64,000 nucleotides of DNA from Gulosibacter sediminis (GTDB lineage: Bacteria > Actinomycetota > Actinomycetes > Actinomycetales > Microbacteriaceae): the NCBI RefSeq assembly GCF_023370115.1, contig NZ_CP097160.1, positions 2,356,001 to 2,420,000 on the forward strand, in the 5' to 3' direction. Every line of letters begins with the position of its first letter. Position 1 is the stretch's first letter. The translations under genes and the position numbers were made by a program. The notes under the pieces were generated by a model that saw nothing but the letters and a program-made list of their open reading frames with translations, was not told the origin of the DNA and ran no database searches. Below are positions 33,956-42,152 of the stretch, piece by piece.

Positions 33956-33985
33956 GCGCCGCGAGCCCAGCATCCTGAAGGTTTG

Positions 33986-34057
33986 ACAGGTACCTGTTGC
34001 GTTTTGCAACAGGTACCTGTACTTTTATCTACAGGTACCGAATCAACAGGTACCAGC
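33986..34057 (+). promoter_or_regulatory. Four-site ACAGGTACC operator array
   Basis: ACAGGTACCTGT is present as perfect palindromes at 33986-33997 and 34009-34020; further ACAGGTACC copies with degenerate right halves lie at 34031 and 34046. Spacing is 23, 22 and 15 bp. The first two sites also form a larger inverted repeat with 15-bp arms and a GTTTT centre. A TTGACA -35 box (33983-33988) overlaps site 1. It lies 29 bp before the regulator start, so it is almost certainly its own control region. Confidence 0.85.
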
Positions 34058-34085
34058 AGCTTTCACCAATCTGTAGGAGAACCTC

Positions 34086-34868
34086 ATGGAAAGCCACGAA
34101 CTCTATCGAAAGTTCCGCGAGGCAGCCCGCCTCATGCGCCCCCACCCGCACGGTGGGCCCCACGGCGGCCCGCACGGCCCCGCCGCCGACCCGACCCGCG
34201 GCCAGGGCCGCATCCTCGCCGCCCTCAAGCTGCAGGACGGCATCGCTACGAAAGACCTCGCGTTCATTCTCGGCATGCGCGTCGCCTCGCTCAACGAGGC
34301 GCTCGCGAAGCTCGAGAAGGCCGAGTTCATTACCCGCGAGCCGGCCAACGATGACAAGCGCGTCATGCTGATTCGCCTCACCGAAGCCGGCCGCGCGACC
34401 GAACAGCTCGTGCCCGAGCGCCCCGACGCGTTCTCGAGCCTGAGCGATGAGGAGCGTGAGCAGCTCGCGAGCATCCTGGACCGGGTGATTGAGCAGCTCG
34501 AGCAACAGCGCGCCGAGCAGGGTTGGGATGCGCCCGACGCCGAGTTCGATCGCTGGAGCGAGCAGGCGCGGCGCCGGATGGGCGACGAGCGCTTCGAGCA
34601 CTGGATTGGCCGCATGGCCGAGTCGGAGCCCGAGAAGTTCGACCGCCTGCGCCGCGGCTTCGAGCGCCGCGGTCGCGGTGGCCGAGGCCCGCACGGCGGC
34701 TACGGCCCCCGCGGCGGTCACGGGCACGACTTCGACCCCGACTCCGACCGCCAGCGCGCCGACCGTCGCGGCTACGGCCGGGGCGGTGGATTCGGCCACG
34801 GCTTCGACCCGGATGCGCGCGAGCACAACCGCCGCGGTCGCGGCCACCACAACGGCTGCACGCGCTAG
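34086..34868 (+). CDS. MarR-like regulator with His/Gly-rich N-terminus and Arg/Gly-rich tail
   Basis: 260 residues; TAGGAGA ribosome site. Residues about 40-115 are a MarR winged helix (ILAALKLQDGIATKDLAFIL, MRVASLNEALAKLEKAEFIT, wing with DKRVMLIRLTEAGRATEQLV). It is preceded by HPHGGPHGGPHG and followed by a helical segment and a 70-residue tail rich in RGG, HGG and Arg-Asp. The histidine clusters could bind metal. It is the probable reader of the operator array just upstream. No target other than itself is apparent; the upstream MFS gene ends 30 bp before the first site. Confidence 0.82.
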   Translation: MESHELYRKFREAARLMRPHPHGGPHGGPHGPAADPTRGQGRILAALKLQDGIATKDLAFILGMRVASLNEALAKLEKAEFITREPANDDKRVMLIRLTEAGRATEQLVPERPDAFSSLSDEEREQLASILDRVIEQLEQQRAEQGWDAPDAEFDRWSEQARRRMGDERFEHWIGRMAESEPEKFDRLRRGFERRGRGGRGPHGGYGPRGGHGHDFDPDSDRQRADRRGYGRGGGFGHGFDPDAREHNRRGRGHHNGCTR

Positions 34869-34886
34869 TTCGAGCGCGCATCCGCG

Positions 34887-35405
34887 TCAGAACAGGGCGG
34901 GGAACGGCACGTTGAAGTCGTGACAGAGCCGCGAGTATCGCGCGGCGAGCATCATGCCCGAGTAGCCCGACGCGACCATGCCGCCGGTGCCGAGGAAGGC
35001 GAGCACCTGCTCGACCCGAACATCCGCGAACAGCCACAACCCCAGCCCCACGACGACGCAGAGCGCACCCATGCCCCACGAGAGTTGCATGCGGGGCGCT
35101 CTGCGCCACCACCACATCGTGCCCGACGATCGCAGCCCGTCGGCGCCGGTCTCGCCGCTCGCAACGCCGACGCCGCCGACCGCGCGGTTCGCGTGCCACA
35201 GCTGCCGCACGCCCCGGCCACAGAGCGCGAGGCCGAGCAGCGTGAAGGCGACGTAGAGAACGTTCGCGCGAATCGACGTGCCCCAAAACGGCAGCCACGC
35301 CTGCGTGCTCACGACGAACACGGCGCCGAGAATCAGCGGCCACGGCGCGAGCGTGACCGCCTTCGGCCGCCACTGCTCGGGCCCGGGGGTTGTCGCGTCA
35401 CTCAT
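34887..35405 (-). CDS. Four-helix integral membrane protein, unknown function
   Basis: 172 residues from ATG at 35405. Four hydrophobic segments: WPLILGAVFVVSTQAWLPFW, ANVLYVAFTLLGLALCG, MGALCVVVGLGLWLFADV and LAFLGTGGMVASGYSGMMLA. There are no catalytic motifs. It lies between genes on the other strand and seems to be a single transcription unit. No family is recognised. Confidence 0.65.
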   Translation of the reverse strand: MSDATTPGPEQWRPKAVTLAPWPLILGAVFVVSTQAWLPFWGTSIRANVLYVAFTLLGLALCGRGVRQLWHANRAVGGVGVASGETGADGLRSSGTMWWWRRAPRMQLSWGMGALCVVVGLGLWLFADVRVEQVLAFLGTGGMVASGYSGMMLAARYSRLCHDFNVPFPALF

Positions 35406-35501
35406 GCGCCCCAGGGTACGAATCGGCACTGGATGCGCGGTGACCGGCGCGCACCCGGCGCGCCCGGGCGCATCCCCACCCCCGCGTGCGACCATGCCTC
35501 T

Positions 35502-35915
35502 ATGAGCGAGACGCCCACCGTACTGTTCATTTGTGTTCGCAACGCCGGCAAGTCGCAGATGGCCGCCGCCACGCTGCGACAGATTGCGGGTAACTCCGTC
35601 GCGGTCGCCTCCGCCGGCACCGAGCCCGGCGACGCGATCAACGAGCTCTCGCGCGAGGTGCTCGAGGAGCATGGCGCCGACCTCGAGCGCGAGGCCCCGA
35701 AGCAGCTTGACTCCGAGCTGCTGCGCCGCGCCGACCGCGTGATCGTGCTCGGCAACGAGGCCCAGGTTGAGCCGGTCGACGGCATGCGCGCGAGCATCGA
35801 GCGCTGGGTCACCGACGAGCCCTCCGAGCGCGGCATCGACGGCCTCGAGCGCATGCGGCTGGTGCGCGACGATATCGAGCGGCACGTGCTCGAGCTGTTC
35901 TCCGAACTTCGCTAG
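35502..35915 (+). CDS. Low-molecular-weight phosphatase-like protein, probable arsenate reductase
   Basis: 137 residues. The catalytic P-loop reads VLFICVRNAGKSQMAAATL: Cys with Lys where tyrosine phosphatases have Arg. This C-x5-K-S form is typical of actinobacterial mycothiol-linked arsenate reductases (Corynebacterium ArsC1 type). The acid-loop region VTDEPSERGIDG holds the expected Asp-Glu-Pro. mshA and mshB occur in the same window, so mycothiol is available. No arsenic exporter or ArsR is adjacent, so arsenate as substrate is an inference. Confidence 0.72.
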   Translation: MSETPTVLFICVRNAGKSQMAAATLRQIAGNSVAVASAGTEPGDAINELSREVLEEHGADLEREAPKQLDSELLRRADRVIVLGNEAQVEPVDGMRASIERWVTDEPSERGIDGLERMRLVRDDIERHVLELFSELR

Positions 35916-35970
35916 CCACGCGACCGGCGAGGGGTGGGATGCTGGGGGCGCACGTCTTGGGGGTAAGCAC

Positions 35971-37734
35971 ATGCACCGTCGTTGGTTTTCCGCAGACCGA
36001 CCGCGCCGTTGGCGCTGGCTGACGGCGCTGCTGCTTGCGCTCAGCGTCGCGCTCGGCTCGCCGGGCATCGCACTCGCCGAGACGACGGCGCCGACGCAGT
36101 CCGGCGCCTGGCCGCAGATGCTGCCGCCGCCCACGAGCGTGGCCCCGCGCCTCGGCTACTGGGCGCCGAGCTCGAGCACGCGCATCCTCATCACCGACGA
36201 CGCCCTCGCGGGCGAGGGGGCGCGCCTCGCCGAGGAGCTCGCCGCGCTCGGCCTCACCGACGCGGCGCCCGAGGTGGCCTACCTCGCCGATGCGTCGCTC
36301 GCCACCGAGGCCGACATCGTGCTCGGCCTCGACGACGCCACGCTGCTCACCGTCGACGACAGTGTCACGGTCACGGGCCCCGACGCCGCCGGCGTCTTCC
36401 ACGTCACCCGGCCGCTGCTGCAGCAGCTCGTCGCGGCGGGCGACATCGCGAACGGCGACTACGAGTTCAGCTTCCCCGCCGAGCAGATCCGCGCCGCGCA
36501 CCTCGACATCGCGCGCAAGCACTACCCCATCGAGAGCCTCGAGGCGCTGCTGCGGCAGCTCAGCTGGTTCGGCTTCACCGAGCTCGAACTGCACTTCTCT
36601 GAGAACGAGGGCTTCGCGATCGAGTCGACGACGCATCCCGACATCGCCTCGCCCGACGCGCACTCGCAGGCCGAGATCCGCGAGCTCATCGAGTACGCGA
36701 ACGCCCTGCACATCCGCGTCGCGCCGTCGCTCGACATGCCTGGCCACCTCGACCACGCGCTCCACGCTTACCCCGAGCTGCGCCTGCACGACGCGTACGG
36801 CGGCAACGTCTTCGGCGCCCTCGACATCACAAGCGACGCCGGCGTCGAGTTCGCGCACGACCTCATCGGCGAGTACACCGAGCTGTTCACACAGCCCGAC
36901 ATGCCCGGCCCCGTGCCGTGGAACCTCGGCGCCGACGAGTTCGTCAACTTCGCCGACGCGGGCGAGGTGCAGGCGCTCACGCAGTCGGCGCAGGCGAAGT
37001 TCGGCGCGCAGGCCACCGCCTACGATGCCCTCACCGATTTCGTGAACACGACCGCCGGCCTACTCACCGACGCGGGCTACCAGCCGCGCGTCTGGAGCGA
37101 CGGGATGCTCCGCTCGAGCAGCGTCGCCCTCGACACCAGCGTGCAGGTCGCGTACTGGACCCAGCGTCCGCCCGGCGCCGTGCCCGCGAGCGACTTCGCC
37201 GCGGCCGGCTACGACCTCGTCAACGTGAACGACGAGTTCCTCTACTTCGTGCTCGGCGAGCGCGTCGGCTACGCCTACCCAACCGGCGAGGCGATCCTCG
37301 CGGGCTGGGACGACACCGTGTATCCGTCGGTGCAGGGCAGCCCCGACCTCGTCGAGGCGAGCTCGGGCGGCATGTTCGCGATCTGGAGCGATATTCCCGA
37401 CGCCCTGACGCCGGATGCGCTGGTCGAGCGAGTACGCGCGCCCCTCGCCGCGATGGCGGTGAAGTTCGCCGACCCCGCGAGCACGCTGAGCTTCGGCGAC
37501 CTCACGAGCCTGCTCGACGACGTCGGCGAGGCGCCCGAGGTTGCCCAGGTCGAGGCGCCGGATGGACTGGCCACGATCGCGCCGACGCCGACGACGACTC
37601 CCCTCCCGAGCCCGAGCGGCACCCCCGCTGCCGAGGGCGAGCAGGGCAGCTCGACCATCGTGTTCGTGCTGACCGGGGTCGGCGTCCTCGTGCTGCTCAG
37701 CGTCGCGTTCGTGCTGGTTACGCGGCGGCGGTAG
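35971..37734 (+). CDS. Membrane-anchored GH20-type beta-N-acetylhexosaminidase
   Basis: 587 residues: basic start and signal peptide (cleavage after ALA36), a GH20b-like N-terminal domain (about 55-165), then the GH20 barrel (HLDIARKHYPIESLEALLRQ, FTELELHFSENEGFAI, VAPSLDMPGHLDHALHAYPE). The catalytic Asp-Glu pair lies in PWNLGADEFVNF. A PTPTTTPLPSPSG linker and a final helix ending VTRRR tether it to the membrane; no LPXTG-like motif precedes the helix. It should release terminal GlcNAc or GalNAc at the cell surface. Confidence 0.82.
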   Translation: MHRRWFSADRPRRWRWLTALLLALSVALGSPGIALAETTAPTQSGAWPQMLPPPTSVAPRLGYWAPSSSTRILITDDALAGEGARLAEELAALGLTDAAPEVAYLADASLATEADIVLGLDDATLLTVDDSVTVTGPDAAGVFHVTRPLLQQLVAAGDIANGDYEFSFPAEQIRAAHLDIARKHYPIESLEALLRQLSWFGFTELELHFSENEGFAIESTTHPDIASPDAHSQAEIRELIEYANALHIRVAPSLDMPGHLDHALHAYPELRLHDAYGGNVFGALDITSDAGVEFAHDLIGEYTELFTQPDMPGPVPWNLGADEFVNFADAGEVQALTQSAQAKFGAQATAYDALTDFVNTTAGLLTDAGYQPRVWSDGMLRSSSVALDTSVQVAYWTQRPPGAVPASDFAAAGYDLVNVNDEFLYFVLGERVGYAYPTGEAILAGWDDTVYPSVQGSPDLVEASSGGMFAIWSDIPDALTPDALVERVRAPLAAMAVKFADPASTLSFGDLTSLLDDVGEAPEVAQVEAPDGLATIAPTPTTTPLPSPSGTPAAEGEQGSSTIVFVLTGVGVLVLLSVAFVLVTRRR

Positions 37735-37837
37735 CCAGCGCGCGCCCCACCTCGCGCGTCACCACCCCAGCTGTGTGGGCTCTCAACGAGCGGCGTTAAG
37801 GTCGGGCTCCCCATTCCACAAGCGCTAAGGAGCAACG

Positions 37838-38266
37838 ATGATCGATTCCACTCTCTACACCGCCGAAGCCCTGTCGACCGGCAGCGGCCGCGATGGCCAC
37901 GTGCGCACGACCGACGGCCGGGTCGACTTCGACATGGCCACCCCGCAGAGCATGGGCGGTTCGGGCGAGGGCGCGAACCCCGAGCTGCTGTTCGCCGCCG
38001 GCTACGCCGCCTGCTTCCACTCGGCCCTGCACGCAGTCGCGCGTGCGCAGAAAGTCACCATCACCGACACGACGGTTGGCTCGCGCGTTGACATCGGGTC
38101 GAACGGCGAGGGCGGCTTCGAGCTCGCCGTGCACCTCGAGGTCGTCATTCCGAACCTGCCGCACGACGAGGCGCAGTCCCTCGCCGACGCCGCGCACCAG
38201 GTGTGCCCCTATTCGAACGCGACCCGCGGCAACATCCAGGTGACCGTGAGCGTCTCCGACGATTAA
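37838..38266 (+). CDS. ohr: Organic hydroperoxide resistance protein (Ohr, OsmC family)
   Basis: 142 residues; AAGGAG ribosome site. Peroxidatic Cys in GYAACFHSALHAVA and resolving Cys in HQVCPYSNATRGNIQV match Ohr rather than OsmC. It reduces organic peroxides using lipoyl proteins or other thiols. No OhrR is adjacent. Its TAA overlaps the TAA of the convergent FHA gene as TTAA. Confidence 0.9.
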   Translation: MIDSTLYTAEALSTGSGRDGHVRTTDGRVDFDMATPQSMGGSGEGANPELLFAAGYAACFHSALHAVARAQKVTITDTTVGSRVDIGSNGEGGFELAVHLEVVIPNLPHDEAQSLADAAHQVCPYSNATRGNIQVTVSVSDD

Positions 38267-38634
38267 AACTCCCCCTCCGCGTGGCTGCGGTCGGCGAACT
38301 CTTCGCGCTGAAACACGAACTTCGTGTCGCGAATCGTGAAGCCCGAGCCGTGCCGCAGCCGGACGCCATCGGGCGCGTCGTTCGTGGGCGAGCCCTCGCC
38401 GGCCGACGCGTAGTGCGTATCGCCCCGCGACGTGAGCCGAAAGTCATCGCCGGCGTCGCGCGTGATCGTGGCGTGGTGCAGATCGAGCCCGGAGACGACG
38501 ATATCGTTGTCGTACGCCGAGCCGATCGTGGTGACCTTGCGTGTGAGCGCAAACTCGGGGTTCGGCTCGCCGTCGGCAAGCCCGATGACGACGATGCGGG
38601 GATGCCCCGCGCCCTGAACTGTCTCGTGCGCCAT
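38263..38634 (-). CDS. Small FHA-domain protein
   Basis: 123 residues from ATG at 38634, chosen because GGAG lies 6 nt upstream; ATG 38646 is also possible. The FHA core is visible: FALTRKVTTIGSAYDNDIVV with the Gly-Ser loop, then LDLHHATITRDAGDDFRLTS with the HHA/T recognition stretch. FHA domains bind phosphothreonine peptides. It stands alone, with no Ser/Thr kinase nearby. Confidence 0.78.
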   Translation of the reverse strand: MAHETVQGAGHPRIVVIGLADGEPNPEFALTRKVTTIGSAYDNDIVVSGLDLHHATITRDAGDDFRLTSRGDTHYASAGEGSPTNDAPDGVRLRHGSGFTIRDTKFVFQREEFADRSHAEGEF

Positions 38635-38783
38635 CTCGAGCTCCATTGTCGGTGCGGCTCGGACACCTCCAGCGTGCGCTGAGCACCTGCAAGCGGCATC
38701 CATGCGCGCAGAACGTGACCAAACCGTCGCCGATGTTCAACATTCGCCGGCATTGATCGATTCACAGCCGCGAGGGGCGCACA

Positions 38784-39560
38784 ATGGTCGACATGACCGC
38801 GGCCGCGAGCATCACCCCATCCCTTCAGCACATCCGAGCGTTCCTGCTCGACCTCGACGGCGTCATCACGCCGACCGCCGAGTTGCACCGGCACGCGTGG
38901 GGAGCGCTGTTCACCGAGGTGTTCGCGCAGCACGGCGTCGCCCCGTACGAAGACGCCGACTACTTCACCTACCTCGACGGCAAGCCGCGCTTCGACGCGG
39001 TGCGCGACATTCTCGCCTCCCGCGACATCTCGCTGCGCGAGGGCACGCCCGAGGATGCGCCCGAGCTCGAGACGGTGGGCGGGCTCGGCAACCGCAAGAA
39101 CGCGCACTTCGCGCGGCTGCTCGAGGAGGACGGCATCGCCGCTTACCCGGGCTCGCTCGACTTCCTGCGCGAGATCGCGAGCCGGAGCATCCCAGCCGCC
39201 GTCGTCACGAGCTCGCGCAACGGCAAGCGCGTGCTCGCGGCCGCCGGGCTCGGCGAGCGCTTCGACGTGATCATCGACGGCGTGCACGCGGCCGAGCTTG
39301 GCCTGCCCGGCAAGCCCGCGCCCGACACCTACCTGCAGGCCGCCCGCGAGTTCGGCCTCGAGGCGGCCGAGTGCGCCGTGGTTGAGGACGCCACCTCGGG
39401 CGTCGCCGCGGGCCGCGCCGGCAACTTCGGAGAGGTGATCGGCGTCGACCGCGGCGCCGGCCACGACGCCCTCACGGCGAACGGCGCGACGCTCGTCGTC
39501 GACGACCTCGCCGAACTCATCCCCGGACTCGGGGCCACCACGAAAGGCAGCGACGCATGA
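38784..39560 (+). CDS. pgmB: Beta-phosphoglucomutase (HAD superfamily)
   Basis: 258 residues. Nucleophile motif FLLDLDGVITPTAELHRHAW (Asp-Leu-Asp), the beta-PGM hallmark GGLGNRKNAHF, Ser/Thr in VVTSSRNGKRV and the acidic motif VVEDATSGVAAGRAG. It converts beta-glucose-1-phosphate to glucose-6-phosphate. The downstream GH65 phosphorylase, overlapped by ATGA, would supply beta-Glc-1-P, so the two form a disaccharide-use operon. Confidence 0.88.
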   Translation: MVDMTAAASITPSLQHIRAFLLDLDGVITPTAELHRHAWGALFTEVFAQHGVAPYEDADYFTYLDGKPRFDAVRDILASRDISLREGTPEDAPELETVGGLGNRKNAHFARLLEEDGIAAYPGSLDFLREIASRSIPAAVVTSSRNGKRVLAAAGLGERFDVIIDGVHAAELGLPGKPAPDTYLQAAREFGLEAAECAVVEDATSGVAAGRAGNFGEVIGVDRGAGHDALTANGATLVVDDLAELIPGLGATTKGSDA

Positions 39561-42082
39561 CGAGCACCGACCACGAGCGCAGCCCGCTCGACCGCGCCCG
39601 CTATCCGCTCGACGACTGGGCCCTCACCGAGACGCGCTTCGACGCGGCGCGGCTCGGTCACACCGAGACGCTGTTCGCGGTCGGCAACGGCTACTTCGGC
39701 ATGCGCGGCAACATCGACGAGGGCCGCGAGGGGGGCGAACACGGCACCTACATCAACGGCTTCCACGAGACGTGGCCGATCCGGCACGCCGAGGAGGCCT
39801 TCGGCTTCGCAAAGGTCGGGCAGACGATCATCAACGCGCCCGACGCGAAGGTGATTCGCCTCTATGTCGACGACGAGCCGCTCATCCTCTCGACCGCCGA
39901 GCTGCTCGCCTACGAGCGCCGGCTCGACCTGCGCGACGGCGTGCTCTCGCGCGATCTCATCTGGCGCACGCCGGGCGGTAAGCGGGTGCGCATCCGCTCG
40001 AGCCGCATGGTGTCGTTCGTCGAGCGGCACCTCGGCCTCATCGAGTACGAGGTCGAGCTGCTCGACAGCGACGCGTCGATTGTCATCTCGAGCCAGCTAC
40101 TCAACCGCCAAGACGGCGTCGACGAGTACCGCGACGTCGCGGCCAAGCCGAACAGCGAACCGGCGGCATTCGACCCGCGCAACGCCGAACAGCTCAACGA
40201 GCGCGTGCTCGAGCCAATGCTGCAGCGCGACCAGGGTGACCGGCTCATCCTCGGGTACCGCACGCGCATGTCGAAAATGTCGCTCGCGTGCGCGGTCGAC
40301 CACCGCCTCGAGGTCACCTGCGAGGGCGAACGCAAGGTGCACACGGCCACCGACCTCCAGCCCGACCACGCCAAGCGCGTGTTTCGCATCAATGCGAAGA
40401 GCGGCGACGTCATTCGGCTCACAAAGTTCATCAGCTACCACACGGCCGGCGTCGCACCGGCCCGCGAGCTCGCCGACCGCTGCGGTCGCACGCTCGGTCG
40501 CGCGCTCGAGCTCGGGGTGGATGCGCTGCGCGCGGAGCAGCGCGCATGGCTCGACGACTTCTGGTCGAAGTCTGACGTCGTGCTGCACGGCCAACCCGAG
40601 CTGCAGCAGGCGATTCGGTGGGACCTCTTCCAGGTCGCCCAGGCCGCGGCGCGCGCCGACGGCCTCGGCGTGCCCGCCAAGGGCGTGAGCGGCTCGGGCT
40701 ACGGCGGCCACTACTTCTGGGACACCGAGATCTTCGTGCTGCCGTTTCTCACGTACACGCAGCCCACGATGGCACGCAACGCGTTGCGCTACCGGGTGCG
40801 GATGCTCGACCACGCCCGCGAGCGCGCAGTCGAACTGAACGAGCGTGGCGCCCTGTTCCCCTGGCGCACGATCAACGGCCAGGAGTCGAGCGCCTACTAT
40901 GCCGCGGGCACTGCGCAGTACCACATCGACGCCGACATCTCGCACGCGATGTCGCAGTACCTCGCGGCGACGGGCGACACGGAGTTCCTGCTCGGCGGCG
41001 CCGTCGACGTCTTCGTCGAGACGGCCCGCATGTGGTACGACCTGGGGTTTTGGCGCACGAACGCCTCCGACACTTTCCACGTCCACGGCGTCACCGGGCC
41101 CGACGAGTACACGACCGTCGTCAACGACAACCTGTTCACCAACGTCATGGCGCAGGAGAATCTCCGCACGGCGGCCCAGTCGCTCGAGCTGCTGCGCGTC
41201 ACGCATCCACTCGAGTACGAGCAGACGATCGACCGCCTTTCGATCTCGGCCGACGAGCCCGACAAGTGGCGGCGCGCGGCGCGCAATATGTTCATCCCGC
41301 ACGACGAGCAGGTCGGGGTGCACCCGCAGGATGCCTCGTTCCTCGACAAGGAGATGTGGGACCTCGAGAACACGCCCGAGTCGCAGCGGCCGCTGCTGCT
41401 GCACTTCCACCCGCTCGTCATCTACCGCTTCCAGGTGATCAAGCAGGCCGATGTCGTGCTCGCGCTGTTCTTGCGCGGCGACCGTTTCACCGCCGAGGAG
41501 AAGCTCAACGACTTCGAGTACTACGACGTGCTCACCACCGCCGACTCGAGCCTCTCGGCGGCGGTGCAGTCGATCATCGCGGCCGAGGTCGGGCACCTGC
41601 AGCTCGCTGAGAAATACTTCCGCCACACCGCCTTCATCGACCTCGGTGATCTGCATGGCAACACCGATGTCGGCGTCCACGTCGCGTCGTCCGGCGGTGT
41701 CTGGCTCGGCGCGGTCTGCGGCTTCGCCGGGATGCGCGACCACGGTGGCGAGGTGCAGTTCGACCCGCGCCTGCCGGACGGCTGGGAGGGCATCGACTTC
41801 AAGCTGCAGCTCAAGGAGGCGCAGGTGCGCGTCGAGCTGCGTCCCGAGGCGATGACGTTCACGCTCGAGTCGGGCACCTCGGCAGTCGTGTGGGTGCGCG
41901 GCGAGGAGGTGCTGGTGCGGGCAGGTGCTCCGGTCACGGTGCCACTGCGTGGTCAGGGCCCGCGCGTCGACCGCGAGCTCGGCATGCACACCCTCGCAGG
42001 CTGGCACCGCTCGGACGGCACGCTGCTCACCGCCTCCGTGCCCGAGCCCTCGGGCAAGTACCAGACCACGAGCTGGGAGTGA
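39557..42082 (+). CDS. GH65 disaccharide phosphorylase (maltose/trehalose/kojibiose type)
   Basis: 841 residues, the usual size of GH65 phosphorylases. N-terminal super-sandwich domain (ETLFAVGNGYFGMRGNIDEG), (alpha/alpha)6 barrel (SGYGGHYFWDTEIFVLPFL, FPWRTINGQESSAYYAAG) with the catalytic Glu in HGVTGPDEYTTVVNDN, and a C-terminal jelly roll. These enzymes cleave an alpha-glucoside with phosphate, inverting to beta-Glc-1-P. The exact disaccharide cannot be fixed here. AAAGGC ribosome site; coupled to pgmB. Confidence 0.88.
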   Translation: MTSTDHERSPLDRARYPLDDWALTETRFDAARLGHTETLFAVGNGYFGMRGNIDEGREGGEHGTYINGFHETWPIRHAEEAFGFAKVGQTIINAPDAKVIRLYVDDEPLILSTAELLAYERRLDLRDGVLSRDLIWRTPGGKRVRIRSSRMVSFVERHLGLIEYEVELLDSDASIVISSQLLNRQDGVDEYRDVAAKPNSEPAAFDPRNAEQLNERVLEPMLQRDQGDRLILGYRTRMSKMSLACAVDHRLEVTCEGERKVHTATDLQPDHAKRVFRINAKSGDVIRLTKFISYHTAGVAPARELADRCGRTLGRALELGVDALRAEQRAWLDDFWSKSDVVLHGQPELQQAIRWDLFQVAQAAARADGLGVPAKGVSGSGYGGHYFWDTEIFVLPFLTYTQPTMARNALRYRVRMLDHARERAVELNERGALFPWRTINGQESSAYYAAGTAQYHIDADISHAMSQYLAATGDTEFLLGGAVDVFVETARMWYDLGFWRTNASDTFHVHGVTGPDEYTTVVNDNLFTNVMAQENLRTAAQSLELLRVTHPLEYEQTIDRLSISADEPDKWRRAARNMFIPHDEQVGVHPQDASFLDKEMWDLENTPESQRPLLLHFHPLVIYRFQVIKQADVVLALFLRGDRFTAEEKLNDFEYYDVLTTADSSLSAAVQSIIAAEVGHLQLAEKYFRHTAFIDLGDLHGNTDVGVHVASSGGVWLGAVCGFAGMRDHGGEVQFDPRLPDGWEGIDFKLQLKEAQVRVELRPEAMTFTLESGTSAVVWVRGEEVLVRAGAPVTVPLRGQGPRVDRELGMHTLAGWHRSDGTLLTASVPEPSGKYQTTSWE

Positions 42083-42152
42083 GCGCGTAACGCCGCGACT
42101 TGCTGACGGCCAGCTGTGGCGGTGCCCAGCCGACCGTCGTTAACTGGTGGGC

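Noticed and set aside
33955-34086. Operator array as control of the MFS gene at 32696-33955
   Set aside because: The array lies downstream of that gene, which has its own marR promoter; only the following regulator is in position.
40097-42007. A 636-codon minus-strand frame opposite the GH65 gene
   Set aside because: It mirrors a well-supported phosphorylase; composition (Arg, Val, His, Glu blocks) is typical of a reverse-complement shadow.
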